DNA of 64,000 nucleotides from Lachnoclostridium sp. UBA7215. Lineage in GTDB: Bacteria; Bacillota; Clostridia; Lachnospirales; Lachnospiraceae. The translations under genes and the position numbers were made by a program. The stretch is taken from assembly GCA_002490465.1 (NCBI GenBank), contig DKUB01000001.1:1-64000 (forward strand), given 5' to 3'. Shown piece by piece: positions 51,925 to 61,220 of the stretch (the stretch's first letter is position 1; each line of letters begins with the position of its first letter). Under the pieces are notes generated by a model that searched no databases, was not told the origin of the DNA, and worked only from the letters and a program-made list of their open reading frames with translations.

Positions 51925-53039
51925 ATACCACCCCATTTCACTATATGCCCCTGCAGCCCCGGTACAATTTCACGAAATTCACTGTCTGCACCGTTCGTAC
52001 TGACAAGCGGTGCCACCCACGTTGTAAGGATTCCTCTCTCTATCCAGGAAGCCGCCCGCTCCTGCATCGGCATTTTCCCGGCCGGAGAAACAATAATGAT
52101 GCGTGTCCCCGGCATTACAGCATCTTCCTCCTGCTCCAGCAACACCTCCCCTTTTGTCTCTACATGGTGATATTCCAAACCCGCCAATGCCCGGCGGACA
52201 CGTGTCATATACGCTCGTCCATTTCCTGACAAAGACCATTTATCATCACTGTTCACTACAAGTGTAGTCTCAATCTCATAACGGCCAAGGTAATAAACAA
52301 GAGAATAGGCAATCCGTATGCTCTCCTCCATTAAATCCGTATCGGTAAACACCCCGGGAGATTCCAGATTCAAGATAATTTCTACAGGTGAAGAAGCAAT
52401 GTATTCCGTTGTTTTTACCTGCCATGTCCCAGTTCGCGCAGACGCTTTCCAATGGATTCGCCGCATGGAATCCTGGGGCGTATAATCGCGTACCCCGGCA
52501 TAGGCGTAAGGGTCCTCATACAATGGCACCCTTGTAGCCACCCCTCCGTTTAATTCACGAAATACCGGCATCAGCCTGTCTGCATCAATCAGGGACGGAT
52601 ATACACAGAGCGTTGCTGAAACTTCCATCTTGCGGACAAATGTGTGTTTATATAATAAATCATAACTGACAATTTCCGCCTCCCGAATCTGATATATTCC
52701 CCGCCTCTTACACTGAAATCGAAGCTTTCTCCGCACTTTTTGGAAACGGTCAACACTCATAACGTCATTGCGGTAGAAATGATCAGACACCGTCCCGCTC
52801 TCAGCATCGGAAAAACTGAGTTCTTTTGCCGTTCCAAATTTTACACATATTGACGGAAGCCTCATTTTTTTATTATTGATTGCTGTCTCATACAAAAAAA
52901 GTTCGTCCCCTTCTCCTGCCTGCTCCTCTGAGAAATCTATTGACAAATCAAAATCCCTGCTCCAATGGCGGCTGTAATAATATGTGTGAACAAGATAAAC
53001 GATAAAAACAATGAAAAAGAAGGAGAATATAAGTATCAT
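51921..53039 (-). CDS. DUF58 domain protein
   Basis: 372-aa membrane-attached protein: one N-terminal helix (about residues 2-17), a beta-rich middle and the DUF58 signature YAGVRDYTPQDSMRRIHWKASAR, followed by a von Willebrand A-like fold. DUF58 proteins partner with MoxR ATPases. The ATG at 53039 forms an ATGA overlap with the moxR stop; the much longer frame to 53219 lies inside moxR and is not real. Confidence 0.9.
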   Translation of the reverse strand: MILIFSFFFIVFIVYLVHTYYYSRHWSRDFDLSIDFSEEQAGEGDELFLYETAINNKKMRLPSICVKFGTAKELSFSDAESGTVSDHFYRNDVMSVDRFQKVRRKLRFQCKRRGIYQIREAEIVSYDLLYKHTFVRKMEVSATLCVYPSLIDADRLMPVFRELNGGVATRVPLYEDPYAYAGVRDYTPQDSMRRIHWKASARTGTWQVKTTEYIASSPVEIILNLESPGVFTDTDLMEESIRIAYSLVYYLGRYEIETTLVVNSDDKWSLSGNGRAYMTRVRRALAGLEYHHVETKGEVLLEQEEDAVMPGTRIIIVSPAGKMPMQERAASWIERGILTTWVAPLVSTNGADSEFREIVPGLQGHIVKWGGI

Positions 53040-53989
53040 GCAGAAAAATCCTCCGTCGGCACATTTGTCACAAAAACAACTTCCTGTATATAATCTTTCG
53101 CTTTCCGGCTGCTGCTGTACGCATCCTCTAACATAATACGGTGAGCAAGTACATATGGCGCCAGTGTTTTGATTGTCTCCGGAGTTACAAATGCCTCTCC
53201 CCTGATAGCACTGTAACATTTAGCCGCTTTCAAAAAGGCAAGGGAACCACGGGGACTGACACCAAGGGAAATGCCTTTATGCTTCCTTGTCTTGTCTACC
53301 ATATCTAACAGGTAATCCATTACAGCATCATGGACAAAAACTGTCTCACATGCCTTTTGCATCTCTACAAGTGTTTCTGTCTCACATACCGGCTGTAACA
53401 GCGCCAGAGGATTTTCGGCCGCAAACCGCTTTAATATTTCTTTTTCCCCTTCCCTCTCAGGATATCCCATCGGAATCTGGAGCAGAAAACGGTCCAGCTG
53501 CGCCTCCGGCAGCGGAAAGGTTCCTGTTGTCTCAACTGGATTCTGCGTGGCAATAACAAAAAAAGGGTCCTGTATTGCCATTGTAATGCCATCAATGGTT
53601 GCCTGCCTCTCCTCCATACATTCTAAAAGGCTCGACTGAGTTCTCGGTGTTGCCCTGTTGATTTCATCTGCAAGCAGCACATTGGTAAATATACCTCCCT
53701 GCCGGAATTCAAATTCCGATGACTTCTGATTAAAATAATGAATCCCTGTCACATCTCCCGGCAGAAGATCAGGGGTAAACTGAATACGGCAAAAATCCAT
53801 GGACAAAGACGCTGCCAGGGATTTGGCAAGCATGGTCTTACCGGTTCCCGGCACATCTTCCACCAAAACGTGCCCCCCGGCAAGAAGCGCCGTAAGAACC
53901 AAATCAATGACCTGTTCCTTCCCTACAATGACTTTCCCGATATTTTCACGGATTTTACCTGCTGTACTTTTTACCTCATTTATTTCCAT
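53036..53989 (-). CDS. MoxR-family AAA+ ATPase
   Basis: 317-aa AAA+ ATPase acting as a chaperone with DUF58/VWA partners. Walker A is EDVPGTGKTMLAKSLA, Walker B LLADEINRATPRTQSSLLE, sensor 1 IATQNPVE, and arginine/sensor 2 near LGVSPRGSLAFLKAAK. The gene begins 6 bases after ribH, so it is very likely cotranscribed with the riboflavin genes. The four-base overlap with the DUF58 gene indicates coupling. Confidence 0.95.
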   Translation of the reverse strand: MEINEVKSTAGKIRENIGKVIVGKEQVIDLVLTALLAGGHVLVEDVPGTGKTMLAKSLAASLSMDFCRIQFTPDLLPGDVTGIHYFNQKSSEFEFRQGGIFTNVLLADEINRATPRTQSSLLECMEERQATIDGITMAIQDPFFVIATQNPVETTGTFPLPEAQLDRFLLQIPMGYPEREGEKEILKRFAAENPLALLQPVCETETLVEMQKACETVFVHDAVMDYLLDMVDKTRKHKGISLGVSPRGSLAFLKAAKCYSAIRGEAFVTPETIKTLAPYVLAHRIMLEDAYSSSRKAKDYIQEVVFVTNVPTEDFSA

Positions 53990-53995
53990 TCGCTT

Positions 53996-54463
53996 TTAAG
54001 CCTCCATCGTCTTTATCAGATTTACCATTTCAATCGCTGAGCAGGCGGCATCATACCCCTTATTCCCCGCCTTTGTCCCGGCGCGCTCAATTGCCTGTTC
54101 AATATTGTCAGTTGTCAATACCCCAAACAGCGTAGGAACACCGGTCTCAAGTCCTACCTGCGCAATTCCCTTGCTGACTTCGGCACACACATAGTCGTAA
54201 TGTGAGGTAGACCCTTTTATGACTGCCCCCAGACACAAAACGGCATCATATTTTCCGGATTTTGCCATTTTGCGGGCAATCATCGGAATTTCAAATGCTC
54301 CCGGAACCCAGGCTAACTCAATATGGTCCGTATCGACACCGTGGCGCACCAGCGCATCCTCGGCACCGCCGATTAACTTACTGACGATAAACTCGTTAAA
54401 CCTTGCGGCAACAATCCCGATTTTTAAATCCTTACCAATTACGTTTCCTTCTAATGTTTTCAT
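53996..54463 (-). CDS. ribH: 6,7-dimethyl-8-ribityllumazine synthase
   Basis: 155-aa enzyme, penultimate step of riboflavin synthesis, which joins ribityl-aminopyrimidine and dihydroxybutanone phosphate. Family motifs: VAARFNEFIVSKLIGGAEDAL, LAWVPGAFEIPM, CLGAVIKGSTSHYDYVC (active-site His), and TTDNIEQAIERAGTKAGNKG. It normally forms a 60-mer capsid or a pentamer. It ends the classical rib genes and is followed 6 bases later by moxR. Confidence 0.97.
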   Translation of the reverse strand: MKTLEGNVIGKDLKIGIVAARFNEFIVSKLIGGAEDALVRHGVDTDHIELAWVPGAFEIPMIARKMAKSGKYDAVLCLGAVIKGSTSHYDYVCAEVSKGIAQVGLETGVPTLFGVLTTDNIEQAIERAGTKAGNKGYDAACSAIEMVNLIKTMEA

Positions 54464-54480
54464 ATCCTTTTCCTCCTCAA

Positions 54481-55686
54481 TTATTTATAATGAGTCATAT
54501 GCTGCATCTTTTCCTGCTTGGTGACGAGGTACTTATAATCCTCCGGTTTTGCCTTGATTTCAATAGGGACACGCTCTTCTATTGTAATCCCGTAGCCTGA
54601 CAGCCCTGCAATTTTTTTAGGATTGTTTGTCAATAGCCTGAGCTTCTTTACTCCCAGGTCGTGAAGAATCTGGGCGCCAATTCCATATTCCCGCAAATCC
54701 GGTGCAAAGCCGAGTTTTACATTTGCCTCTACCGTATCATATCCCTGCTCCTGCAGTTCATATGCCTTTAACTTATTAATCAGACCTATTCCACGGCCCT
54801 CCTGACGCATATAGAGAAGAATTCCTCTTCCCTCTCTTGCAATCTGCTTCAGGGCGCTCTCCAACTGCTCCCCGCAGTCACAGCGTTTCGAGCCGAACAC
54901 GTCCCCCGTCAGACACTCCGAATGGACACGGCATAAAACAGGCTCGCCATCTGATACATCTCCCATAGTCAGGGCTACATGATGCTCTCCATTTGTGATA
55001 TTTTCATACCCGTGAATCCTGAAATCCCCGTATTTTGTCGGGAGTTTTGCCTCCGCCTCTTTCTTTACAAGGCTCTCCTTTTCCAGCCGTTTTCTTATCA
55101 ACTGCTCAACCGTAATGACCGGAAGTTTATGTTCCCTGGCAAATTCCAGCAATTCCGTTGTCCGCATCATTGTGCCGTCCTCGCGCATAATTTCACAGCA
55201 GAGACCGCATTCTTTCAGGCCCGCCATGCGCATTAAATCTACAGTAGCCTCTGTATGCCCGGCACGCTTTAACACTCCGCCCTCACGTGCTTCCAGAGGA
55301 AACATATGACCGGGTCTTCTGAAATGCTCCGGTCTCGCCCCGTCTTCTGTACATTTTATAGCCGTAAGGGAACGCTCCACCGCAGAGATTCCCGTTGTCG
55401 TATCTATATGGTCGATGGACACCGTGAATGCTGTTGTGTGGTTGTCCGTATTCACCTCAACCATCTGGTTAAGTCCGAGTTTCCCTGTCATTTCCCTGCT
55501 CATCGGCATGCAGATCAGCCCTTTGGCAAGACTCGCCATCATATTTACATTTTCCGGGGTGGCAAACTCGGCCGCACAAATCAGATCTCCTTCATTTTCC
55601 CTGTCCGGGTCATCAATCACAAGAATAATTTTCCCTTCCCGAAGTGCGTCAAGCGCCTCATCCATTGTTGCAAAATTATCGTTCAT
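54481..55686 (-). CDS. ribBA: Bifunctional RibBA: DHBP synthase / GTP cyclohydrolase II
   Basis: 401-aa fusion. The N-terminal half is 3,4-dihydroxy-2-butanone-4-phosphate synthase (DDPDRENEGDLICAAEFAT, HTEATVDLMRMAG). The C-terminal half is GTP cyclohydrolase II, with the zinc site in CLTGDVFGSKRCDCGEQL and the catalytic RQEGRGIGLINKLKAYELQ. Together they start both branches of riboflavin synthesis. The ATG at 55686 has GGAGG five bases upstream. Located between ribE and ribH. Confidence 0.97.
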   Translation of the reverse strand: MNDNFATMDEALDALREGKIILVIDDPDRENEGDLICAAEFATPENVNMMASLAKGLICMPMSREMTGKLGLNQMVEVNTDNHTTAFTVSIDHIDTTTGISAVERSLTAIKCTEDGARPEHFRRPGHMFPLEAREGGVLKRAGHTEATVDLMRMAGLKECGLCCEIMREDGTMMRTTELLEFAREHKLPVITVEQLIRKRLEKESLVKKEAEAKLPTKYGDFRIHGYENITNGEHHVALTMGDVSDGEPVLCRVHSECLTGDVFGSKRCDCGEQLESALKQIAREGRGILLYMRQEGRGIGLINKLKAYELQEQGYDTVEANVKLGFAPDLREYGIGAQILHDLGVKKLRLLTNNPKKIAGLSGYGITIEERVPIEIKAKPEDYKYLVTKQEKMQHMTHYK

Positions 55687-55719
55687 ACTTCCCTCCATTC
55701 GCGCACATTTTGCGCTATA

Positions 55720-56370
55720 TTAATAAAACCCATGTTCCGCCAGAAAATCCATACTCAGCCTGCTCTGCACCTTTTCCGGCTGCTGTGGCATGAGCAGTTT
55801 TTCTACATATTTTCCTATAATATCCGTCTCCAGATTGACAATATCTCCTGCTGTGCGGTCGGCAAGAGCAGTATTTTTCTGTGTGTGCGGAATTACAGAT
55901 ACACAGAAATTCTGTTCTGACACCCTCGCCACTGTCAGGCTGATTCCGTCCACAGTTATGGAACCTTTCTCTACAATATAGCGAAGTACTCCGGGTGGGG
56001 CAGATACCTGATACCATACTGCCGTATCATCTCTCCATGTACGTTCTATTGTTCCCGTCCCATCAATGTGGCCGGCAACAATGTGTCCCCCAAAGCGCCC
56101 GTCCGCTGCCATAGCCCTCTCCAGATTTACACTGCTTCCCTTTGTAAGCAGTCCAAGGGAACTTCTATCCAGGGTCTCTTCCATAACGTCCGCCGTATAC
56201 CCCTGCTGTCCTATCTCTGTCACGGTCAGGCAGACGCCGTTGACTGCAATACTGTCACCTGTCTTTGTCCCTTCCAGCACATCCCGGCATTGAATCTGCA
56301 ATACGGCGGAATGACTGCCGCGCCGTATATTTTCAATCGTGCCAACTTCCTCTATAATTCCGGTAAACAT
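55720..56370 (-). CDS. ribE: Riboflavin synthase, alpha subunit
   Basis: 216-aa enzyme with two lumazine-binding repeats: MFTGIIEEVGTI and the partner GGHIVAGHIDGTGTI. Each carries the Ser/Thr/Gly pattern of the family (IAVNGVCLTVTEI; ITVDGISLTVARV). It catalyses dismutation of two dimethylribityllumazines to riboflavin. It sits between ribD and ribBA with short gaps. Confidence 0.96.
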   Translation of the reverse strand: MFTGIIEEVGTIENIRRGSHSAVLQIQCRDVLEGTKTGDSIAVNGVCLTVTEIGQQGYTADVMEETLDRSSLGLLTKGSSVNLERAMAADGRFGGHIVAGHIDGTGTIERTWRDDTAVWYQVSAPPGVLRYIVEKGSITVDGISLTVARVSEQNFCVSVIPHTQKNTALADRTAGDIVNLETDIIGKYVEKLLMPQQPEKVQSRLSMDFLAEHGFY

Positions 56371-56391
56371 ACTGCCTCCTTTCCGGGAACA

Positions 56392-57471
56392 CTATACGAT
56401 ACCTGTAATACATATATCGTTTCCCAATTTTATAATTTCCATTTCCCGGATATCCAGTGCATCTTTCATAAGCGGAAAACCATCTCCCTCCACTGGAGAC
56501 CTGGCATCCCTTCCTCCAATAAGCTTTGGCGCCACATAACAATAAATCCGGTTCACAAGTCCGCTTTTTAATACGGTTCCATGTAAATCCCCTCCGCCCT
56601 CAATCAATATACTGTCAATATCCATCCGCCCAAGTTCCTGCACCAGCGCTGTAAAATCTACTCTGTCTCCCTCCCCGCTGCCAATCAGCTCCACTCCGGC
56701 ATTCAAAAGCGCCTCTTTTTTTGTTTCATCCGCCGACGCATAAGCAATTATCGTCCGAATCTCTTTTGCTGTGCTGACAATCCGGCTATTTAAAGGAATG
56801 CGCAGATGAGAATCACAAATAACCCGCACAGGATTTACGCCGTCTTCTATGCGGCAGTTTAACATAGGGTCATCGGCAAGCACCGTACCGATACCAACCA
56901 TAATGGCATGATAACGCTTCCTCAATAACTGTACATGTTCTCTGGCCGGTTCTCCGGTCACCCATTTGGAATCACCGGTAAAAGTGGCTATTTTTCCATC
57001 CAGCGTCATCGCATACTTCATTACAATATATGGCTGTTTATTTACAATATAATGCATAAATACTTCATTTAACTCCAGGCACTCTTTTTCCAGTACCCCG
57101 GTTTCCACTTCCATTCCGTGTTCGCGAAGTATCTGAGCCCCCCTGCCTGCCACCTTGGGATTCGGGTCCATTGCCCCTATGAATACACGCCCAATTCCAC
57201 GCTCTATCATAATATCAGTACACGGCGGTGTCTTGCCGTGATGGCAGCATGGCTCAAGCGTCACATATAAATCCGCCCCTGTAACATCCTCCCCGCACTT
57301 TGTCAGAGCATTTCTCTCTGCGTGAAACCCGCCATATTGTTCATGAAATCCCTGCGCCACAATCCGGCCGTCTTTTACTACAACGCATCCTACCATCGGA
57401 TTGGGTGAAGTATGCCCCTCGCCCTTTTTGGCAAGTGCAACAGCCATGCGCATATATTCCTGTTTTGTCAT
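56392..57471 (-). CDS. ribD: Bifunctional riboflavin deaminase/reductase
   Basis: 359-aa fusion. The N-terminal cytidine-deaminase-like domain has the zinc motif HAERNAL plus PCCHHGKTPPC. The C-terminal part is the NADPH reductase (GDSKWVTGEPAREHVQLLR, ILIEGGGDLHGTVLKSGLV). It carries out the second and third riboflavin steps. The ATG at 57471 has GGAGG nine bases upstream; a frame extending to 57546 would run into the riboswitch terminator. It is the first gene of the FMN-riboswitch operon. Confidence 0.97.
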   Translation of the reverse strand: MTKQEYMRMAVALAKKGEGHTSPNPMVGCVVVKDGRIVAQGFHEQYGGFHAERNALTKCGEDVTGADLYVTLEPCCHHGKTPPCTDIMIERGIGRVFIGAMDPNPKVAGRGAQILREHGMEVETGVLEKECLELNEVFMHYIVNKQPYIVMKYAMTLDGKIATFTGDSKWVTGEPAREHVQLLRKRYHAIMVGIGTVLADDPMLNCRIEDGVNPVRVICDSHLRIPLNSRIVSTAKEIRTIIAYASADETKKEALLNAGVELIGSGEGDRVDFTALVQELGRMDIDSILIEGGGDLHGTVLKSGLVNRIYCYVAPKLIGGRDARSPVEGDGFPLMKDALDIREMEIIKLGNDICITGIV

Positions 57472-57511
57472 CCCATCAGTCCTCCGGAAACTGCACTTTT
57501 CCATGTAATAC

Positions 57512-57544
57512 AAAAAGCCCCGTGTATACAAAAATACCCAGGGC
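57512..57544 (-). terminator. Riboswitch expression-platform terminator
   Basis: On the minus strand GCCCTGGGTAT pairs with ATACACGGGGC (one mismatch and one G-U), followed by TTTTTG. It lies between the FMN aptamer and ribD, so FMN binding would favour premature termination. Confidence 0.75.
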
Positions 57545-57564
57545 ATGCGTCAACATAAATTTAC

Positions 57565-57682
57565 CGTTTCTTTTCCATCCAGACTATACTGTCGGCTCCG
57601 GAATCTCACCGAATCAACAGCCGGGAGGCTGCTCGCGGGCTATACCGCCGGTGGGGAATTTCACCCCGCCCCAAGAAAAACG
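57565..57682 (-). promoter_or_regulatory. FMN riboswitch (RFN element)
   Basis: On the minus strand the conserved RFN blocks are present in order: GGGGTGAAATTCCCCACCGG, CGGTATAGCCCGCGAGC, GATTCGGTGAGATTCC and GGAGCCGACAGTATAGTC, ending GGATGGAAAAGA. The outer P1 stem is CGTTTTTCTT/AAAAGAAACG. It senses flavin mononucleotide and represses the rib operon. Confidence 0.96.
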
Positions 57683-57719
57683 ATTATAAAATTTTCATAT
57701 ATTTTTTTCACTACGAAAA

Positions 57720-57748
57720 ATTATACGCCTATCTCCGTGTCTTTGCAA
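57720..57748 (-). promoter_or_regulatory. Promoter of the riboflavin operon
   Basis: On the minus strand, -35 TTGCAA (57743-57748), a 17-base spacer and -10 TATAAT (57720-57725). The start site would be near 57712, about 30 bases before the riboswitch. Confidence 0.75.
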
Positions 57749-57749
57749 G

Positions 57750-58331
57750 TTATTTCTGCAATTCATCCAGAGTTAAATCATAAGCCGGCAAAAATTCTTC
57801 CATAAAAATTTCCACTTCCGGCATCTGCATCTGCTCAAGTGCATGCTGTATTGACTGCTCTGCCGTGCGAAATTCCTGATTCCCGGTGCGCAGCTCCTCC
57901 CTGCACTTGATGAGTGCAGACAGCTTGTCCGCCGCTTTTACCAACCGCCACTCATATTCTGCCCCCTCCTGTGGGGAAAAGTATGGCTGATAGTAGGGCT
58001 GCATATACTCCGGGAGCTTGCGGAGCATGGTGTAGCTTGCCACCCTCTCCACCCGTTTGTAGGCCTCTTTGATATCCTCATCATAATATTTAACCGGAGT
58101 CGGCATATCCCCCGTTATAATCTCGTTGGCATCATGATATAGTCCCATTAGAACGATGCTGTTAATATCCAAACTCTTACCGCATTTCTCATTGGCGATA
58201 ATAGCCAGTCCATGCGAGAGCATTGCCACTTCCAAAGAATGCTCACTGATATTTTCCCGAATGGAGCTGCGCATCAGCGACCATCTGTCAATGTATTTCA
58301 TGCGTGCCATCATGGCAAAGAAAGAATACAT
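57750..58331 (-). CDS. yfbR: HD-domain 5'-deoxynucleotidase (YfbR-like)
   Basis: 193-aa metal-dependent phosphohydrolase. The HD residues are His31 (ISEHSLEV) and His66-Asp67 (GLYHDANEIITGDMPTPVKY), with Asp in KAADKLSALIKC. YfbR enzymes dephosphorylate deoxyribonucleoside 5'-monophosphates, salvaging nucleotides. The gene follows uvrA by 24 bases in the same direction, so it probably belongs to the SOS-controlled uvr transcript, where it could process released deoxynucleotides. Confidence 0.88.
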   Translation of the reverse strand: MYSFFAMMARMKYIDRWSLMRSSIRENISEHSLEVAMLSHGLAIIANEKCGKSLDINSIVLMGLYHDANEIITGDMPTPVKYYDEDIKEAYKRVERVASYTMLRKLPEYMQPYYQPYFSPQEGAEYEWRLVKAADKLSALIKCREELRTGNQEFRTAEQSIQHALEQMQMPEVEIFMEEFLPAYDLTLDELQK

Positions 58332-58355
58332 GCATTTTCCTCCGTTTCCTAATTT

Positions 58356-61220
58356 CTACTGCAGCAGCTTCTTCATGTAGTATCCGGTATAGGATTCCTT
58401 ACACTCTGCCACCTCTTCCGGCATCCCGCAGGCAACAACGGTACCGCCCTTGTCACCGCCCTCCGGTCCCATATCAATCAAATAATCTGCTGTCTTAATC
58501 ACATCCAGGTTGTGCTCAATGACTACAACCGTATTGCCGCCTTCTGTCAAGCGGTGCAGGATTTCTATCAGCTTATGAACATCGGCAAAATGAAGGCCTG
58601 TTGTCGGCTCGTCGAGAATATAAATCGTCTTGCCCGTGCTCCGTTTGCTTAATTCTGTTGCCAGCTTAATCCTCTGGGCCTCCCCGCCCGACAGTGTAGT
58701 AGATGGCTGCCCGAGCTTGATATAAGACAATCCCACGTCATAAAGTGTCTGTATTTTCCTGTGGATTGTCGGAATATGCTGAAAGAACCCCAACGCCTCT
58801 TCAACCGTCATATCCAGCACATCAAATATACTCTTTCCCTTGTATTTTACATCCAGCGTTTCACGGTTATACCTCTTTCCATCGCAGACTTCACATGGGA
58901 CATAAATATCCGGAAGGAAATTCATTTCTATTTTTAATATACCGTCACCACTGCACGCTTCACAACGGCCGCCCTTTGTATTAAAGCTGAATCTGCCCTT
59001 TTTATATCCCTTTGCCTTTGCATCAGGCGTAGCGGCAAACAAATCCCTTATGAGGTCAAAAACCCCTGTATATGTGGCAGGATTAGAACGCGGCGTCCGC
59101 CCAATCGGAGACTGGTCAATATTAATCACCTTATCTAACTGTTCCACCCCTTCTATCCCCTTATGCTTACCCGGGATGCACCGCGCCCTGTTTAATGTCC
59201 TCGTCAGGCTCTTAGATAAAATTTCATTGACCAGGGAGCTTTTACCGGAACCGGATACCCCCGTAACACATGTAAACACACCAATCGGAAATTTTACCTG
59301 AATTCCTTTCAGATTATTTTCTTCTGCCCCTTTTATGGTAAGATATCCGGTTGGTTTTCTTCTCTCCCGCGGAATCGGAATCTCTATCCGCTTACTAAGA
59401 TACGCCCCGGTGACAGATTCCGGCACTTTCATAATCTCTTCCGCCGTTCCCTCCGCCACAACCAACCCGCCGTTCTTACCCGCTCCCGGACCGATATCCA
59501 CAATATGGTCTGCCGCGAACATCGTATCTTCATCATGTTCAACTACAATGAGGGTATTGCCCAAATCCTTTAATTTCTTTAAGGATTTAATCAGTTTATC
59601 ATTATCTCTCTGGTGCAGTCCGATACTCGGCTCATCCAGAATATAGGCAACTCCTACCAATCCTGAGCCAATCTGGGTGGCAAGCCGGATTCTCTGCGCC
59701 TCTCCCCCCGATAGTGTACCTGTGGCACGCGCCAGATTGAGATAATCCAAACCAACGTCTACTAAAAATCCCAATCGTGCATGGATTTCCCGAAGCACCA
59801 GACGGCCAATCTGTTTCTGCCTGTCTGTAAGCTCCAGCGTCTCCATAAACTCCTTTAATTCGAGAATGGGGAACAAACAAATCTCCGCAATATTTTTATC
59901 TCCAACCGTAACAGCCAACGATTCTTTTTTCAAACGTCTTCCCTTACATTCCCGGCATGGGGTCACCCGCATAAAAGATTCATATTCTGCTTTTAACGAT
60001 TCAGAACCGGTTTCCCTGTAACGTTTTTTCAAATTGGCCAGAAGTCCGTCAAACGCCACATTATAAACGCCCTTTCCATTTCGTCCTGTATAATGCACCT
60101 CTACCCTCCGGCTTCCTGTTCCCTCCCATATGATGTCATGGACATCCTGTGGGTAATCCTGAAACGGCGTATCCAGGCTGAAACCATATTCTTTGGAAAC
60201 AGCGTCCATGATACTCCGGCTGTAACTGGATGTATCTACCACTGACTGCCATCCCGGAACGATAATGGCACCTTCGGTAATACTTAGACTTTTATCCGGT
60301 ATGATCAAATCCTCATCAAACTCCATGCGATAACCAAGTCCATGACAGTCCGGGCACGCTCCAAATGGATTATTAAATGAAAAACTGCGCGGCTCGATTT
60401 CCTCAATACTGATGCCGCAGTCCGGGCAGGAAAAACTCTGGCTGAAATGCAATACCTCCCCATCTACTATTTCTACAGTCATCAACCCATCTGCCAGTTT
60501 CATGACATTTTCTATGGAGTCCGCCATTCGCTTTTCAATTCCCTCACGAATTACAAGGCGGTCCACAACAATATCTATATTGTGTTTTTTATTTTTTTCC
60601 AGCTTAATCTCTTCACTTAAATCATATTGGTTTCCGTCAATTATGACACGGACATAACCACTCTTTTTTGCTTTATCGAGTATCTTTACATGTTCTCCCT
60701 TGCGGCCGCGCACAACCGGCGCCATCAGCATTATTTTCGTGCGCTCCGGATATTTCATCAGCTCGTCCACAATCTGATCAACCGTCTGTTTTTTAATTTC
60801 CTTTCCACAATTCGGGCAGTGCGGAATACCAATTCTCGCATATAAAAGTCGGAAATAATCATAAATTTCTGTTACTGTACCGACGGTAGACCTTGGATTC
60901 CTGTTTGTCGATTTCTGATCAATGGAAATGGCGGGCGGCAATCCCTCAATGCTCTCTACATCCGGCTTTTCCATCTGACCCAGAAACTGTCTCGCATACG
61001 AGGACAGTGATTCCATATAACGGCGCTGGCCCTCTGCATAAATAGTATCAAACGCAAGAGAGGATTTCCCCGAACCGCTAAGCCCTGTCAAGACAACAAA
61101 CTCATCTCTTGGAATATCCAGACTGATATTTTGCAGATTATTTTCTTTTGCTCCCCGTATCCGAATATATTTTTTTCCTTCATCTCTTGTCATGTCTTTT
61201 ACAATGTCCTCCATTTTCAT
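58356..61220 (-). CDS. uvrA: UvrABC excinuclease subunit A
   Basis: 954-aa damage sensor of nucleotide excision repair. Two ABC ATPase halves: N-terminal Walker A TGLSGSGKSSLAFD and C-terminal TGVSGSGKSSLVNE. Signatures LSGGEAQRIRLA and LSGGEAQRIKLA. Zinc-finger cysteines lie in CPDCGISIEE...CPDCHGLG and CEACSGDGILK...CEVCDGKRYN. The ATG overlaps the uvrB stop by four bases. uvrC is not in the window. Confidence 0.97.
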   Translation of the reverse strand: MKMEDIVKDMTRDEGKKYIRIRGAKENNLQNISLDIPRDEFVVLTGLSGSGKSSLAFDTIYAEGQRRYMESLSSYARQFLGQMEKPDVESIEGLPPAISIDQKSTNRNPRSTVGTVTEIYDYFRLLYARIGIPHCPNCGKEIKKQTVDQIVDELMKYPERTKIMLMAPVVRGRKGEHVKILDKAKKSGYVRVIIDGNQYDLSEEIKLEKNKKHNIDIVVDRLVIREGIEKRMADSIENVMKLADGLMTVEIVDGEVLHFSQSFSCPDCGISIEEIEPRSFSFNNPFGACPDCHGLGYRMEFDEDLIIPDKSLSITEGAIIVPGWQSVVDTSSYSRSIMDAVSKEYGFSLDTPFQDYPQDVHDIIWEGTGSRRVEVHYTGRNGKGVYNVAFDGLLANLKKRYRETGSESLKAEYESFMRVTPCRECKGRRLKKESLAVTVGDKNIAEICLFPILELKEFMETLELTDRQKQIGRLVLREIHARLGFLVDVGLDYLNLARATGTLSGGEAQRIRLATQIGSGLVGVAYILDEPSIGLHQRDNDKLIKSLKKLKDLGNTLIVVEHDEDTMFAADHIVDIGPGAGKNGGLVVAEGTAEEIMKVPESVTGAYLSKRIEIPIPRERRKPTGYLTIKGAEENNLKGIQVKFPIGVFTCVTGVSGSGKSSLVNEILSKSLTRTLNRARCIPGKHKGIEGVEQLDKVINIDQSPIGRTPRSNPATYTGVFDLIRDLFAATPDAKAKGYKKGRFSFNTKGGRCEACSGDGILKIEMNFLPDIYVPCEVCDGKRYNRETLDVKYKGKSIFDVLDMTVEEALGFFQHIPTIHRKIQTLYDVGLSYIKLGQPSTTLSGGEAQRIKLATELSKRSTGKTIYILDEPTTGLHFADVHKLIEILHRLTEGGNTVVVIEHNLDVIKTADYLIDMGPEGGDKGGTVVACGMPEEVAECKESYTGYYMKKLLQ

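Noticed and set aside
53040..53219. N-terminal extension of the DUF58 protein
   Set aside because: It is the out-of-frame reading of the moxR 3' end; the ATGA overlap at 53039 is the natural start.
55306..55920. 204-aa plus-strand open frame
   Set aside because: Antisense to ribBA and ribE; no domain and atypical composition.
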